Source: Thunnus maccoyii
Taxonomy: Eukaryota; Chordata; Actinopteri; Scombriformes; Scombridae
Assembly (NCBI RefSeq): GCF_910596095.1
Contig: NC_056544.1
Location: forward strand, 8,975,155-9,039,154
DNA length: 64,000 bases
Direction of reading: 5' to 3'
This document shows positions 44,029 to 56,090 of this stretch, one piece after another (position 1 is the stretch's first letter; each line of letters begins with the position of its first letter). The notes under the pieces were generated by a model. The model searched no databases. It had not been told where the DNA came from and was given only the letters and a program-made list of their open reading frames with translations. Both the position numbers and the translations under genes were made by a program.

Positions 44029-45989
44029 ATGTGGCTCCAGGTGTCTCTCCTGTGTCTGTCCTTCTTAACTCTAGCCAGCCACAGCCAGGCCGAAGACCGA
44101 GCCTCCCTCCACCGCTCCAATGACCCAGCCGGACGCTGCCACTACACCTTCACCGTGGAAAGTCCAGAGGAGGCCAGCTGCCCTGGGGGTAGTGGGAAAC
44201 CAGAGACTGATGGAGTCTTGTCCCGGCTCACCCTGCTGGAAGCTTTGGTCAGCCGCCTGATTGCAGGAGTAGACACAGACACCAGGACTGAGGTCGGGGC
44301 TAAGGGTGAAGAAGGTCTCCAGGAAGCTTACTCCCAGGTTATAGGGGAAAGAAACCAGCTGCAGCAAGACAAGGAGCGTCTGAACAGGCAGGTCCAGGAG
44401 CTCCAGAGGAGGGTAGCTGAGCTGAGCCAGGAGGCAGAGAGCCTCAGGCAGAAACCCTGCGAGCAGTCACACTCCTCAGGGGGGGCTCAGCATGAAAACA
44501 GCCACAGACCTGCTAATGGTATGTATATCAGAGAGTAAAGGGAAAGCAGACACAAATCAAATCCTGAATTCTTTTTAATCACAACACTGCTGTGCCCTTT
44601 CTGTCTTTTTATTTTTTCTGATAAATATCTTTGAGGTTGACTTAGATTATGAAAAGTCTCCCAGGGCATCAGGTCAGGTTGCAGTTAGCTTTCCCAGGTT
44701 GAGTAAGTGCATTGGAATTTACAACACCAACTCTTCTTTTACGGCTTTGTCACTCATGCATGCCTGTTTACGCGCACATGATCATTTCAAGGAGGGCAAT
44801 AGCACGGTTATAGGGGAACCTGCTGGGCTCTGAGACAAATAAATGAGGCACTGAGACTTTATCTAAGTACAAGGGGTGACTCTGCTTTATCTGTAGTTTA
44901 CTACCTATATATACATATAGCCTATAGTTCATACTAGCCAGAAAGTCATTAAAATTCCTTTCATGTATTTCTCCTTCATTTTATTTCTACCAGACCCTGC
45001 CTATGATTTTAGCAATGGTGCATACCAGGAGATGAAGGCTGAGGTAACGGAGGTCCCAGCATCCCACCTCATTCCTGAGGGAAATCACAACTTCACAGGT
45101 AAAGTTCAGGCTTTTCTGATGGTGATGTCATGAGTGTTTGAAACCATTGTACATATATGATACCATAAAGTTGAACTCTCTTATAGGCTGTGGAGAGCTG
45201 CTGTCAGTGGGAGATCCTGTGTTACACAGGAAGGCTGACGGGATCACAGGGAAGTATGGAGTGTGGCTGCAGGATCCCGAACCCCAAGGCCCTCTGTACA
45301 CCAATAAGACCGTGTGGCGAATCGACACAGTGGGCAAAGACGTCCGTCAGCTTTTCGCATATGAAGATATGAAACAGTTCTCCCGTGGCTTCCCTATGAA
45401 GGTCCTGGTCCTTCCAGAGCCTGTGGAGAGCACTGGGGCAACAATGTACCGTGGTTCCTTCTACTACCAGCGCAAACGCAGCCGTACCCTGATCCGCTAT
45501 GACCTGGCCTCTGAGAGCCTGGCATCACGCATAGAGCTACCTCACGCTGGCTTCCACGGCCAGTACCCTTACTCCTGGGGTGGCTACACGGACATCGACC
45601 TGGCAGTGGATGAGCAAGGTCTGTGGGCCATCTACAGCACAAGCAAGGCAAAGGGTGCCATTGTGATTTCCCAGCTTGACCTAGAGAGCCTGGAGGTGAA
45701 GAAGAGCTGGGAGACCAACATCAGGAAGAACACAGTGGCCAATGCTTTCATGGTATGCGGACATTTGTACACGGTGGCCAGCTACACAGCACCCAACACC
45801 ACCATCAACTATGTGTTTGACACAGCCACCGGCAAGGGGCGTGCTGTCACTGTGCCCTTCAAGAACAAGTACCGTTACAACAGCATGGTGGACTACAACC
45901 ACATCCAGAGGAAGCTGTACGCTTGGGACAACTTCCACATGGTCACCTATGACATCAGACTGGGCAGGGCAAGCCATGGCAGCAGCTAA
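44029..45989 (+). CDS. myoc: Myocilin, complete (3 exons, 465 aa)
   Basis: Exons 44029-44518, 44994-45098 and 45187-45989 all join in phase 1, the classic three-exon myocilin structure. Residues 1-21 ([21 protein letters not shown]) are a signal peptide. Two N-terminal cysteines ([15 protein letters not shown]) and a leucine/glutamine-rich coiled coil (about 75-145, e.g. [20 protein letters not shown]) drive oligomerisation. The third exon is a whole olfactomedin domain beginning [10 protein letters not shown]. Its disulfide pair is C200 and the cysteine of FMVCGHLY (about 388). The calcium-site positions known from human (D380 in YTDID, N428-A429 in VANAF, I477-D478) are present except that I477 is valine (SMVDYN). 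N-glycosylation sites include NKT and NTT. It is secreted; human mutations cause glaucoma. It lies divergently from dnm3, as in human. The tail ([10 protein letters not shown]) is longer than and unlike the human SKM end. Confidence 0.97.
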
Positions 45990-46345
45990 AGGGGACAAAA
46001 ACAGAAAGGGACTGCTGTTTACTGGACTGTGCTGATGCAGGATCATGTCAATGAGATCAAACATAATCATTTAAATTTTGAATATTGCAAGGCTTTGACA
46101 TGACATGTTTGTTTTTCAACACTAGAATCTATTTTTCTATACACTATTGTAAATAAGATCTATTATGACCATACATAAATATTCATAAAGCAGCAATGTA
46201 GCTGAGATACAACCAATTATGATTTCTGTAATTATTGCAGTAAAGTTAACAGTAAACATGGTTTGAAATTGTGAAATATTTTTGTTATCAGTTAATAAAG
46301 GTTCCTGTTATTTAAGTTCTCAATAAAAATGTAAATAGTATAATC
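45990..46345 (+). terminator. myoc: myoc 3' UTR with poly(A) signals
   Basis: AATAAA occurs at 46294-46299 and 46322-46327, the second followed by a GT-rich stretch (cttgtctgagtc). Either gives a 3' UTR of 0.3-0.36 kb. Confidence 0.7.
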
Positions 46346-48754
46346 TTGTCTGAGTCATAATTTGGTGCCTATTCAGACACACATTCTTGACAAATATTGA
46401 GCAGACATGTTATGCTACCTGTTATTCTGTCTGATAATATGATGGAGTGAATGAAGAGTGTGGATTAATTAATGCACATTGAATAGAGGGGGACACACAG
46501 GACATGTATCTTATTCTGGAAATTGCTTGTTGTTGCTATTAAAACATGGAATTTCTCCAAAACATAGTTTTTCTGTGCTCATTATTTTATGTAATATTTT
46601 TATTTTAAAATACTTACCAGATGAAGAAATACAATGTTTCATAAAATATTTACATGCAAATTATAAAAACGTAGGCTATCAATAGTTAAAATAAGGAGTT
46701 TTGGTATTATGGACACCACAATAAAGGATCTACAATAATCATATTACTTGTGTACATTTATCTGATAAAATGCACATGATAAAGATAAAGAAGTAGATGT
46801 ATATATAGCACATGTATAGAGTGTAGATAGTGTCCTGCCCAGTTGAAGTGAGAGTCCTGTTGTATGCTTACATATGTCTTAAATAATAACCTGATAAAAT
46901 GCAGTCTCTTTATGTTTTAGTGAACTTTGATTAGAAAATATAAATAAATTGCATTAATTATACCAGTAAACATGATCTCAGTTGGCCACATGGGGGCACC
47001 AAGTGTAAAGCATAACATCAGTGATATTAAAGACATTTAACAACACGTTAAATATAAAATAAAGTGAATTGAACAATAACTATTTTAATGAATATTTAAA
47101 CATTTAAGCTATGACACTGAATTGGAAGTTGGCTGGGGCTTAGCACTGCTGGCAGCCACATGTCACTGACCTTTGACCTTGATTCATGAAACTTGAAAAA
47201 AACAAAACCTGACACAATATTTGTGCATAGTCAATGTACTACAAAAGCACCACAAAAGCAACAAAATTTATGGTACATAAGTTCATCCAGATGTAGTCAC
47301 AGGCGGCCCATAAAACAGAAATATGTGTTTCTCTATGATGACTCCATAGAGGGTCATGAACATCAGTACATATGGGCCTGTACCCTGATGACAGTATGAG
47401 TCTAAGTTTGGTATTTGGGTAAAATTGGTGGAAGTGGACATGGTCAATTATATAATTGCAAATTGATCTACATATATATACATATAAATATGTTTAATTG
47501 CATCATAAGGTAGGTAATGATAGAATATTAATTTAGTATGTCATATACCTTTTAACTTCAACAGTTGACACCATTACCTGGAAATATCAGAGCCTGAATA
47601 TAAAATACTTTGCAACAATTTGCTTAAAATCTGTAACAGTTTTTTGTTTGTTTGTTTGTTTGATAGTTATTGTGTTTTGTTTTGTGGTAGTCAATGCTGC
47701 AAATTTCAACAGTAATGTATCCAAACATGATGGTAACTATATCCAGTTATATCCATCAACATAAAGCAGATAGCACAATGACCATTTATCACTTTCAAAA
47801 TCTTCAGTTCCTATCAGTTGTGAAAATGATACAATTATGACTCCAGTGCTGCACTTTGGCCATATTCTAGTTATATGCTGCCCTCTGTAGACAACTGTCT
47901 GCACCTGCATTATAAATGCACACCCTTCAGTTCCAAGTAGGACTAAACACAGGACTTGTCTGGACTAAGATCTCTCAAACAGTTGAAATACAAAACTACA
48001 TGAATTTACCAAGTATTTGTACAGTTTAGTCTGGAAGCTGCAACATTACGTTAAAGATGGCGGTTAGCATTTCAACACTGTAAGAGGAGATGGGATGAGT
48101 TTTAATGACAGTCAGGAGACTCAGCAGCAGCTGATGGAAACTTGGGTGAGTGTGAGTTGACTTCCCCCACCAGCGTTCACACAGATAAAGTTGACCCACT
48201 AGACTGTAACGACTCAAAACCACATACCTCCTTATGAGACATCGTTCCACCACACAGTAAGCAGAAATTCTCACTTTACCAGGAAGCAGTGTGCCGGTGA
48301 CATTTTTCATACTCAGCCACAAACTCCCTGTGATCTCTCAGTAAGATATACAACTGCATCTGTTAATGTTACACAGTCAACTTTAATAGACTTGTTTTTT
48401 TGAAAAAAAAAAAAGGCTCTAATAAAATCCTGCTTTGGTTTCAGCATTGTGGAATTAAGTCCATGTATCATCAATAAAATTGTGCAAATAAGCTGCAGGT
48501 ACATCTAGCTACAACCCACAAGTGACTACCTAAGCCATTCATTTCAATATTTTCACTGAATTCCTTTAAAAAAATACAATAATACACTAACAAACACCTT
48601 TAAAAATAGATACAGATAAACAAAATATAAGCACATTCAACTAACTTTGCTATGATACAATAATAAATAAAGTTCATTTTTTCAAACAGCAGGGAATTTT
48701 GAATTACACACTCATGCTACACATTTTCCCCACATACACACAGTTCCACCAAAC
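46346..48754. other. Spacer between myoc and plpp6, including plpp6 3' UTR
   Basis: AT-rich sequence with a (TTTG)n run near 47643-47662; no gene recognised. The plpp6 3' UTR runs left from 48754. The nearest candidate signal is ATTAAA on the minus strand (tttaat near 48380), which is weak. Confidence 0.45.
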
Positions 48755-51700
48755 CTAATGTTTCCACTCTGCCATCCAGAGTCCACCATAAACTCTGTTG
48801 AGTCTCTCTCGCAGCCTCACGAGCAGTAGGTCCTGCAGGCAGTCCCAGCTCACCCACAACCTCTCCACTATGCTGTACTGGCAGTAGCCCATAGCCAAAC
48901 CAAAGCCCACATCTGTTACATAGTGTCGGGCAAGCAGAAGCCGGGAGAGGCTCACCAGGCCGGCCCATCCCACCACTAGCACCCGCATGGAGGCTGTGTC
49001 CACCAGCTGGGCGAGGAGGAACCGGGCACACATAGCCGCCCGTGTGGCGTGGCCTGAGGGGAAGGAGTAGCGCTCCACGAAGAAGGTGGAGAGGATGTCT
49101 GAACGGTTCTTGGCAGGCCTTCGACGTCTGACCAGACTCTTTACAACTCTCACCAGCAACAAATCCAACAGCAGAGCTGTGAGGAGGAAAGAAAGAGACA
49201 ACATTGGTTTCAGGTTTCATTACATCCTGAGAACTCATATTCTCCCTTGACAAACATTTCCTCTCAGTGAAACTGCATTTTAAAGTAATCCATTCTACGA
49301 CATCACTCTGCAACCTAGTTTCTCCTCTGTCTTTCACAGCAGATTCTTTACTAGCAATGGAAAAATACACCATTACAAATGAAATTAATTCCAAATCTTT
49401 TTACTCAAGTAATACAGAAATATCATCAGCAAAATGTGTCAGTAAAAGCAGTCATTATGCAGCAGAATGGCTTCTCTAAGTATCCAAATATTATGACATT
49501 CATGGCTTCAATATTACAGTATTGTATTTGTATTTTCTTTGCGTCAGGTGAAGGGTGGGCTAATCTGAACTATTCTATATAATGCTGGGTAGTTTCATCT
49601 ATAGCAATTCATCCCTTTATTTATAAGTTCGTGACATATTTTGTATGTAAAATTATAATCTGCAAAGTAACCAGTAACTAGGTGTCAAATAAATGTAGTG
49701 AATTAAAAAGTACAATGTTTGCCTCTGAAATGTACTAGAGTAAAATGGATATTTGGGTAAAATACAAGCTTAATTGGGCAGTTATAAACCTCTAGTTAAC
49801 TAATCCAGAACTTCAGGTATCACTCTCTAATGAGACACCCATTATAAAGGCAAGAATTTTCTTCAATTAAACAAAGACAGAACTGAAGTAATTGTTTTTG
49901 GAGCAAAGGAAGAATGTTTAAAGGTCAGCACTCTGCTTCAATCGGTAATGTGATAAACCACAAACCAAGCCGGAAATCTTAGTGTAGTCATGGACTCAGA
50001 CCTGAATTTCAACAGCCACATTAAGAATATTACAAAGTCAGTCTACTATCACCTGAAGAATATATCAAGAATTAAAGGACTTATGTCTCAGCAGGATTTG
50101 GAAAAACTTGTCCATGTATTTATCTCCAGTAGACTCAGCTACTGTAACAGTGTCTTCACAGGTCTACCTAAAAAAATCAATTAGACAGCTGCAGCTGATT
50201 CAGAACGCTGCTGCTCAAGTCCTCACTAAGACCAAGAAAGTGGATCATATCACTCCAGTTCTCAGATCTTTACACTGGCTTCCTGTCTGTCAAAGAATAG
50301 ATTTTAAGATATTGCTGTTGGTTTATAAAGCACTGAATGGTTTAGGGCCAAAATACATTTCTGATCTGCTACATTATGAACCATACAGACCTCTCAGGTC
50401 ATCTGGAACTGGTCTGCTTTCTGTCTCCAGAGTCAAAACTAAACATGGAGAAGCACCGTTCTGTTTTTATGCTCCACATATCTGGAACAAACTTCCAGAA
50501 AACTGCAGGTCTGCTGCAACTCTGTTCTTTTAAATCACAGCTGAAGACTTTTCTGTTTGCCACTGCCTTTTATTAAACAAAATTTGAGGGCTAATATTTT
50601 ACACTGCACTGTAACGTTTATTCTCTTGTTTTATCTGTCTTATTCCCTTTTTATCTCCAAATTTAACACTTTTTAATTGTTTTTATATGTCTTTTTACTT
50701 GCGTTGCTTTTATATTCTGTTTTGATGCCTTTTATGCTCTATGTAAAGCACTTTGAATTGCCTTGTTGTTGAAATTTGCTATACAAATAAACTTGCCTTG
50801 CCTAATAAATACTTCTTAATAAGCCACCAAGTCTGCAGTTATAAATCCTAACCAGATATTTAATAAAAGGATACAACACAATTACAACACATTAATCAAT
50901 CTTACTGATGAATCAAAGATATACAAAGACAAAGCAGATGACTCGCTGGACAATAAACACCAGCAAAAACGATTTTCACGACTTGGAAATTTCAACGTTT
51001 TCTTGTCAAGTGATATATAAAGCTTTAACAAACGATGTTTTAACTATTAATAATACTAGTACTTACTACTCATAAAATCTTTATAAAGGTCACCTTATTA
51101 GAAAGTGGTGCTGAGCTCTAATTAAAGATTTAAACATGCTACTGTTGGACTTTTCACGTGTGACCTTGTACAAGACTAACAGCAAATGTAAAATACAATA
51201 TAATTAACAAAAATAGTAACAATACCCTAAAATGTCTTTCTTTTGAAATGAAAACCTCATTTATTTCTGTTTGATTTAACACATAAGAAGAGTTCAGGCT
51301 ACTAGCCCCAGTATTTCCAAAACAGTAGTCCTGTATGCGCCAAGAATAGCTCTGGTATTTCACTTCATCACAGTACAGTATAACAGCACAGGACTTGACC
51401 TCAAAGCTGTCAATCATCAAATATAATCTACACATGCAAATAAAGCATCACTCGTGTCGCTTGCATGTCACTCAGTGGCCACAGATGCTATCAGCTGCGG
51501 CTCCAAGGAGAAAAGTTTCCATGGCTGTGCTGTGGCTGTCTCTCGGTCACGGGGGCGTGCAAACAGCCTCTGACCATAACAATTGAGTTGACCGATGCAG
51601 CTTTGGTCTGTTATGTTGTGCTATTTAAACAGTCATTATCATTACTCAGTTTTGAAAAGACCTCAATAAAGCCACTGGTGACTGCCAACAGCTTCACTTT

Positions 51701-52391
51701 GGAATTGGTACAAATGTGCGTAATTACGCATTGGCTCCACCGCCGCTAATGTGGAGTTAAACAACAGACACCCAAATGATAGCAGGTTGAAAGCTTATAA
51801 TGTGCACTCCATCGTCTGCTGAGTTCAAGATAAATGCGCAAAAGTTATCTGGAATGCCAAATGCAAGGCTGAATGAAACAGCAGGAAAATTAATTTCATT
51901 TAGATCTAATTCTAAAGGAAATCTAAACCAAAGTTAAGTCCAGCCTCGACAATCTTGCTGGAGTCTTTCTTGATCCCCCCCAATTCAAAACAGTGGGCAC
52001 ACATTTGCTCACCCAGGGCCAAATTCAACATGATCTCTTGCTCCGCCACAGTTTCTCCACCGAGCAGCGTGTACAGAGTGCCGATGAGCCACGGGATGAC
52101 ATGCCCGGAGAACTCCACCAGTCGCACCAGGGGCCTTATGCTGCCCCATGGAGACTCCTCAGAGGCGCATACTCCGAGCCGCTTGGACAGCCACAGATCT
52201 ATAGCCAACAGAAACCGGAGCGTTATAGTAAATATCGACTGTCTCAGACTGACTGAAAAGTCCTCAGTTTGCGCTCCGGGGGAAAAGTAAGAACAGCTGG
52301 AGCCCCGGCGGCGGACATGGCACTCAGATGATGCCCGGTTTCCACACTGATTTCCACGGCAGCTATTCCGTCTGGACACTGCTGAGGACAT
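48755..52391 (-). CDS. plpp6: Phospholipid phosphatase 6 (polyisoprenoid/presqualene diphosphate phosphatase), 2 exons, 266 aa
   Basis: Exon 1 is 52391-52013 and exon 2 is 49176-48755. The junction CTG G|GTGAGC ... cctcacag|CT is in phase and restores [14 protein letters not shown]. All three PAP2 phosphatase motifs are intact: K139-x6-R146-P147 (KSLVRRRRP), P166-S-G-H169, and S204-R-x5-H211-x3-D215 ([12 protein letters not shown]). H169 and H211 are the expected catalytic histidines. The [29 protein letters not shown] segment is diagnostic for PLPP6 (formerly PPAPDC2). Several hydrophobic segments make it an ER membrane enzyme that dephosphorylates isoprenoid diphosphates such as presqualene diphosphate. 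It is slightly shorter than human (295 aa, as I recall). It is head-to-head with prdx6. The intron (2.8 kb) contains a dead LINE piece. Confidence 0.94.
49858..50808 (+). mobile_element. 5'-truncated, decayed L2/Maui-type LINE fragment in the plpp6 intron
   Basis: Broken plus-strand reading encodes the region C-terminal to reverse transcriptase of fish LINEs: [51 protein letters not shown], and [13 protein letters not shown]. Frameshifts occur near 50168-50178 (A run) and at about 50530, and in-frame stops lie upstream of 49990. The 3' end (ctatacaaataaacttgcct) followed by short tgcct units is typical of L2-group tails. It is non-functional and antisense to plpp6. Confidence 0.85.
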
Positions 52392-52972
52392 TTTTCGTTT
52401 GACAAAGTGTCCTTAGAAATATATATCCGCCCTTCTTTATGGACCACCTGTGGCCAGTAAACACTTTAATCCTGCTGCGCTCAGACGCAAAACATCCTGA
52501 AAACTGGACACTCCGCATGGTGGATAAAACGCTCCCAGTTTAGACCTGGACTGCTCTGGTCACGTGGCTAAATTATTCTTCCTATTGACATGTCATTGAA
52601 CTAGTCATGCGTTTTAAAATTGTGTTAACTATTTGAAATGTCTTTAAGTTACTTCTCAACCAAACGCAATTTAGTCTATGATGTTTCAGACTTGCCATTC
52701 ACGTCTATTTTATGATTAAATATAGTTTTAACAATACATGACCATCCTCTGGTGGAGAAGTGTTGCACTCTAATAAAATATTTAAATCCTTAACGGCGCC
52801 ATTTACCTAAAGCGCGACCTGAACGCATCACATTTTATGAGCCTATTATATGCAAAGTGGATGCTTATGTAAACGGAGTTGTCTGTTCAGAGGAAGTATG
52901 CGCCTCCTCTTTAAGTGTGATCGGAGCTGCAGCTGAACAGACAGACAACCTCCACGGACGGACACGCTGAAA
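52392..52972. promoter_or_regulatory. Shared 581-bp divergent promoter interval of plpp6 and prdx6
   Basis: The two start codons face away from each other. A palindromic E-box CACGTG is at 52561-52566. No TATA box is convincing for either gene. prdx6 is commonly induced through Nrf2 antioxidant elements in mammals. I could not find a clean copy of that element by eye. Confidence 0.5.
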
Positions 52973-55900
52973 ATGCCAGGACTGCTGCTCGGAGATGTAT
53001 TTCCTGATTTTGAAGCAGAGACCACCAATGGCAAAATGAAACTCCATGAATTCCTCGGTGATTCGTAAGTAGGCTCATTGATTATTGTTTTTCGTTGTTG
53101 ATTTTATTGGCTTATTGAGAAATCACTTTACAGGAGAAAGAGCTTGTATGATTGCAAATGTCCAGTTCCTGTTACTCCTGGCTAACTTCTGCTTTATAGT
53201 TGTTGCGTCAGATTGACAGATAATATGAAAAGCATCAGTGAGCTGAAGAGACCAGAGGACAAAACTAAAAACCTTCAAACATGTTGATATTTGCTGACCT
53301 CATGACAACAAAAAGTCCCTCCTGTCGTCATTTTTGAAACATCTCAATGTTTCAGAGGTCACTTCCTGTCAGTTTGGCTGCAGATGCATCTTTCAGGCTC
53401 ATCCTATTCTGCAACGCAACAATAAGAAACAATAGTTACCACAATATAAAAGAGGTCGGTAACAGGAGAGGAAGCTGAGTCAGAGTGAGACCTGATTGTG
53501 AATATCAGATATTATCTCCCCCACTAAAGAAGCACCAACTCCGACCTTGAAATACACCTGACACTAATCCCTCTTTTCACTCCAGATGGGGAGTCTTGTT
53601 CTCCCACCCTAGAGACTACACCCCGGTGTGCACCACGGAGCTGGGTCGAGCTGCCAGACTCTGCAGTGAGTTCAGTAAACGCGGCGTCAAAATGATCGCC
53701 CTGTCCATCGACTGTCTGGAGGATCACCACGGCTGGACCAAGGTGTGATAAATGCAGCATCTGTTTACTGTCACCACATCTGTGTGTGAGAAACATACCA
53801 TAATACCAGCTACGGAGGCGTAATGCATTTACTTGAGATAAAAAAAATGCCCTACATTTTTTCTGAATTAACGTGATAATCATCTCGGAAATTCTGAGAA
53901 AACTTTTCATAAAAAAAATCTGCTCTGTTTTTCTGAATCAACGAGATAATGCGAAATTCTGAGAAAACTTTTCATGAAAAAATAATTAGGCCATGCTCTG
54001 TTTTTCTGAATTAACGAGATACCTCAAAATTCCAAGAAAAGATTTCATTCCTACTTGAGAGCTCATAGTAAACCTGTCCCGCCTGTTTAATCCAGCTTTA
54101 TGTTGGTTTTGGTTTGAAACATTGGGAGATACTCGTGTCTTTAAGTGGTATAGATGGTGTTGTTATTAGTTTGTCGACTTTGCTTTGCGCAGGCACCTCA
54201 GGACAGACAACATGTTTCATCAAAGCCCAGAAATAGATGAAACAAACCCACCAGACTGCCCATAGAGCTGAGAGGTTATTTTAGCTTGCAATTTCCACGA
54301 ACAGGTACAGTGGGGATGACTGATACTGTTAGAGAGAACATCTGAACCAGCAGTCTTTAAGATTTATCTGATAAGCTATTGGCAAAATAAAACTTACAGA
54401 GGGTCAAACATGAGAAAAAAGTGCAATTATGTTCATAAAAGAACACAGAAAGAACATGACAGTAAACGCGTATCTTTCAGGGCCCTCGTCTCAGTGAGCG
54501 AGGCCGTCGTTACCGTAATTACACTACTTTAGGCGCAACGTAATTCAGACGGCGGCGTTACCGCAGTCACGATTTTGAGGTATCTCGTTAATTCAGAAAA
54601 ACAAAGCAGAATTATTTTTTCATGAAAACTTTTCTAAGAAAACTTTTTCTAAGAATAATTGTGTCGTTAATTCAGAAAAACATGGCTTTTTTTCTCAAGT
54701 GAATGCATTACACGTCTGTAGCTGGCACCCTGGAGGTACTGAATGTGAAATATCACAATCTTGCTGGATTTTTTTAAGACACGAAGTTTACAATTATGCA
54801 AGATAAAACTGAGTTTAGTTCTATTTAATATGTCACAATGGGAAAAACTGTTTAAGTGGGAAACTGGATAAGATGGCATGGTCAAATGTAACTATTTGGA
54901 TGTGTTCAGACCAGACTTTAAGGAAAAAGTCACAGTTATGGGTTATCTAAAATCAAATCAAATTAGTACACTACATATCTCACCCATTTTAAGAGCAACC
55001 TCATAGCCAAATCTTGTTTAAATAAATCTTTGTTTTATCCCAATTGTACTTCTACAGTTCCAGTCAAAAGTTTGGACACACTTCCCCATTCACTTGAATG
55101 AGAAAGTGTGTCCAAACTTTTGACTGGTACTACAGATGTTTATATAAGACAACTGAGCTCCATCACTGTGGCACTGACTTAATTTGAATAAATCTTGTCT
55201 TTCTGTACTAACTAGGACATCTTGGCATACAACTTAGAGGAGTCTGCCTGCTCCTCGTTGCCCTTTCCCATCATAGCGGACAGGAAACGGGAGCTGGCAG
55301 TGTCCCTGGGCATGTTGGACCCTGATGAGAAGGACAAAGATGGCATGCCGCTCACTGCCCGCTGTGTGAGCGTCTTCACACTCTCTGTGCACACACAGAA
55401 TCTAATTTTCCTTCTTTGCAGCCTTCAAATTTTATCTACTTTCTTGCCTATATAGAGATCAGCCAACGTTCTCTTTTTGTAAGTAGGTGTTCATCATTGG
55501 CCCTGACAAACGGTTGAAACTGTCGCTCCTCTACCCGGCCACCACAGGACGTAACTTTGATGAGATCTTGAGAGTGGTGGACTCACTCCAGCTCACAGCA
55601 GGGAGACGAGTGGCCACACCTGCCGACTGGCAGGTATGTCACGTCTTTGAAAGTGACCTCAGTTGGCAGCAATTATTTCAGCAGCTGAATACAGCAGATG
55701 CTTCTATTTTTCTGGCTACTCTGTGTGTATTAGATGAAGGAGTGACAATGAAATTATCATTTTCATCTGGTTTATAAGATTTGAGGATTGAAAACAGCCA
55801 CTTTCTTTCATCTTCCTGTTTCCACATTAATTAACAACAAAAATGGACCTGACCTGCTTTCAGCCATCCAGAATAACCCCATCTTATTCCTGTTTGTCTT

Positions 55901-56090
55901 CCTCCAGCCTGGAGACTGTGTGATGGTCCCTCCCAGCATGTCTGAGGAGGAAGCGGCCTCTTTGTTCCCGGCTGGCATTTACACCAAAGACCTGCCCTCT
56001 GGCAAGAAGTACCTGCGCTACACACCTGAGCCAGGCAGAGAAGCACAGGCAGAGACAGAGCTCACTTCTGTCACACAGGCTGTACCTTAA
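52973..56090 (+). CDS. prdx6: Peroxiredoxin-6 (1-Cys), complete (5 exons, 242 aa)
   Basis: Exons 52973-53064, 53586-53742, 55216-55365, 55487-55633, 55908-56090 total 729 nt in phase. It reduces hydrogen peroxide and phospholipid hydroperoxides using glutathione and also has acidic phospholipase A2 and acyltransferase activity; it is cytosolic and lysosomal. The peroxidatic site is [13 protein letters not shown] with C46 (human C47). The lipase triad positions are present: H25, S31 in GDSWG (split by intron 1) and D140 in GPDKR. The C-terminal block [14 protein letters not shown] is conserved, then an extra tail of about 18 residues ([18 protein letters not shown]) extends beyond the human 224-aa end. 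There are six cysteines (46, 57, 74, 95, 133, 186), against two in human as I recall; human C91 is leucine here. Exon 3's donor TGT|GTGAGC was chosen to keep the TARxVF-GPDK spacing. Confidence 0.96.
53805..54727. mobile_element. Foldback DNA element in prdx6 intron 2 (about 0.92 kb)
   Basis: The left end taccagctacggaggcgtaa is the inverted relative of the right end (acacgtctgtagctggca). Both are followed inward by aatgcattnacttgaga and an A/T run. Subterminal words (tttttctgaattaacgagat) are repeated about three times on the left and inverted on the right. The interior is non-coding with a CpG-containing core near 54480-54570. It looks like a non-autonomous transposon. Confidence 0.7.
55052..55135. 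mobile_element. Short palindromic MITE (CAGTCAAAAGTTTGGACACAC family) in prdx6 intron 2
   Basis: A 23-bp perfect inverted repeat (arms 55060-55082 and 55105-55127, core CAGTCAAAAGTTTGGACACA) is separated by 22 bp. Imperfect pairing extends out to ctacag on each side. This is a well-dispersed teleost Tc1-like MITE terminus, from memory. No clear target duplication. Confidence 0.75.

Noticed and set aside
45394-46070. ORFs antisense to, or in other frames of, myoc exon 3
   Set aside because: Shadows of the strongly codon-biased olfactomedin exon; no independent start, splice or homology support.
49990-50576. Plus-strand ORFs as a host gene
   Set aside because: They match the region after reverse transcriptase of fish LINEs, with frameshifts, stops and an L2-type tail, so it is a decayed retrotransposon fragment.
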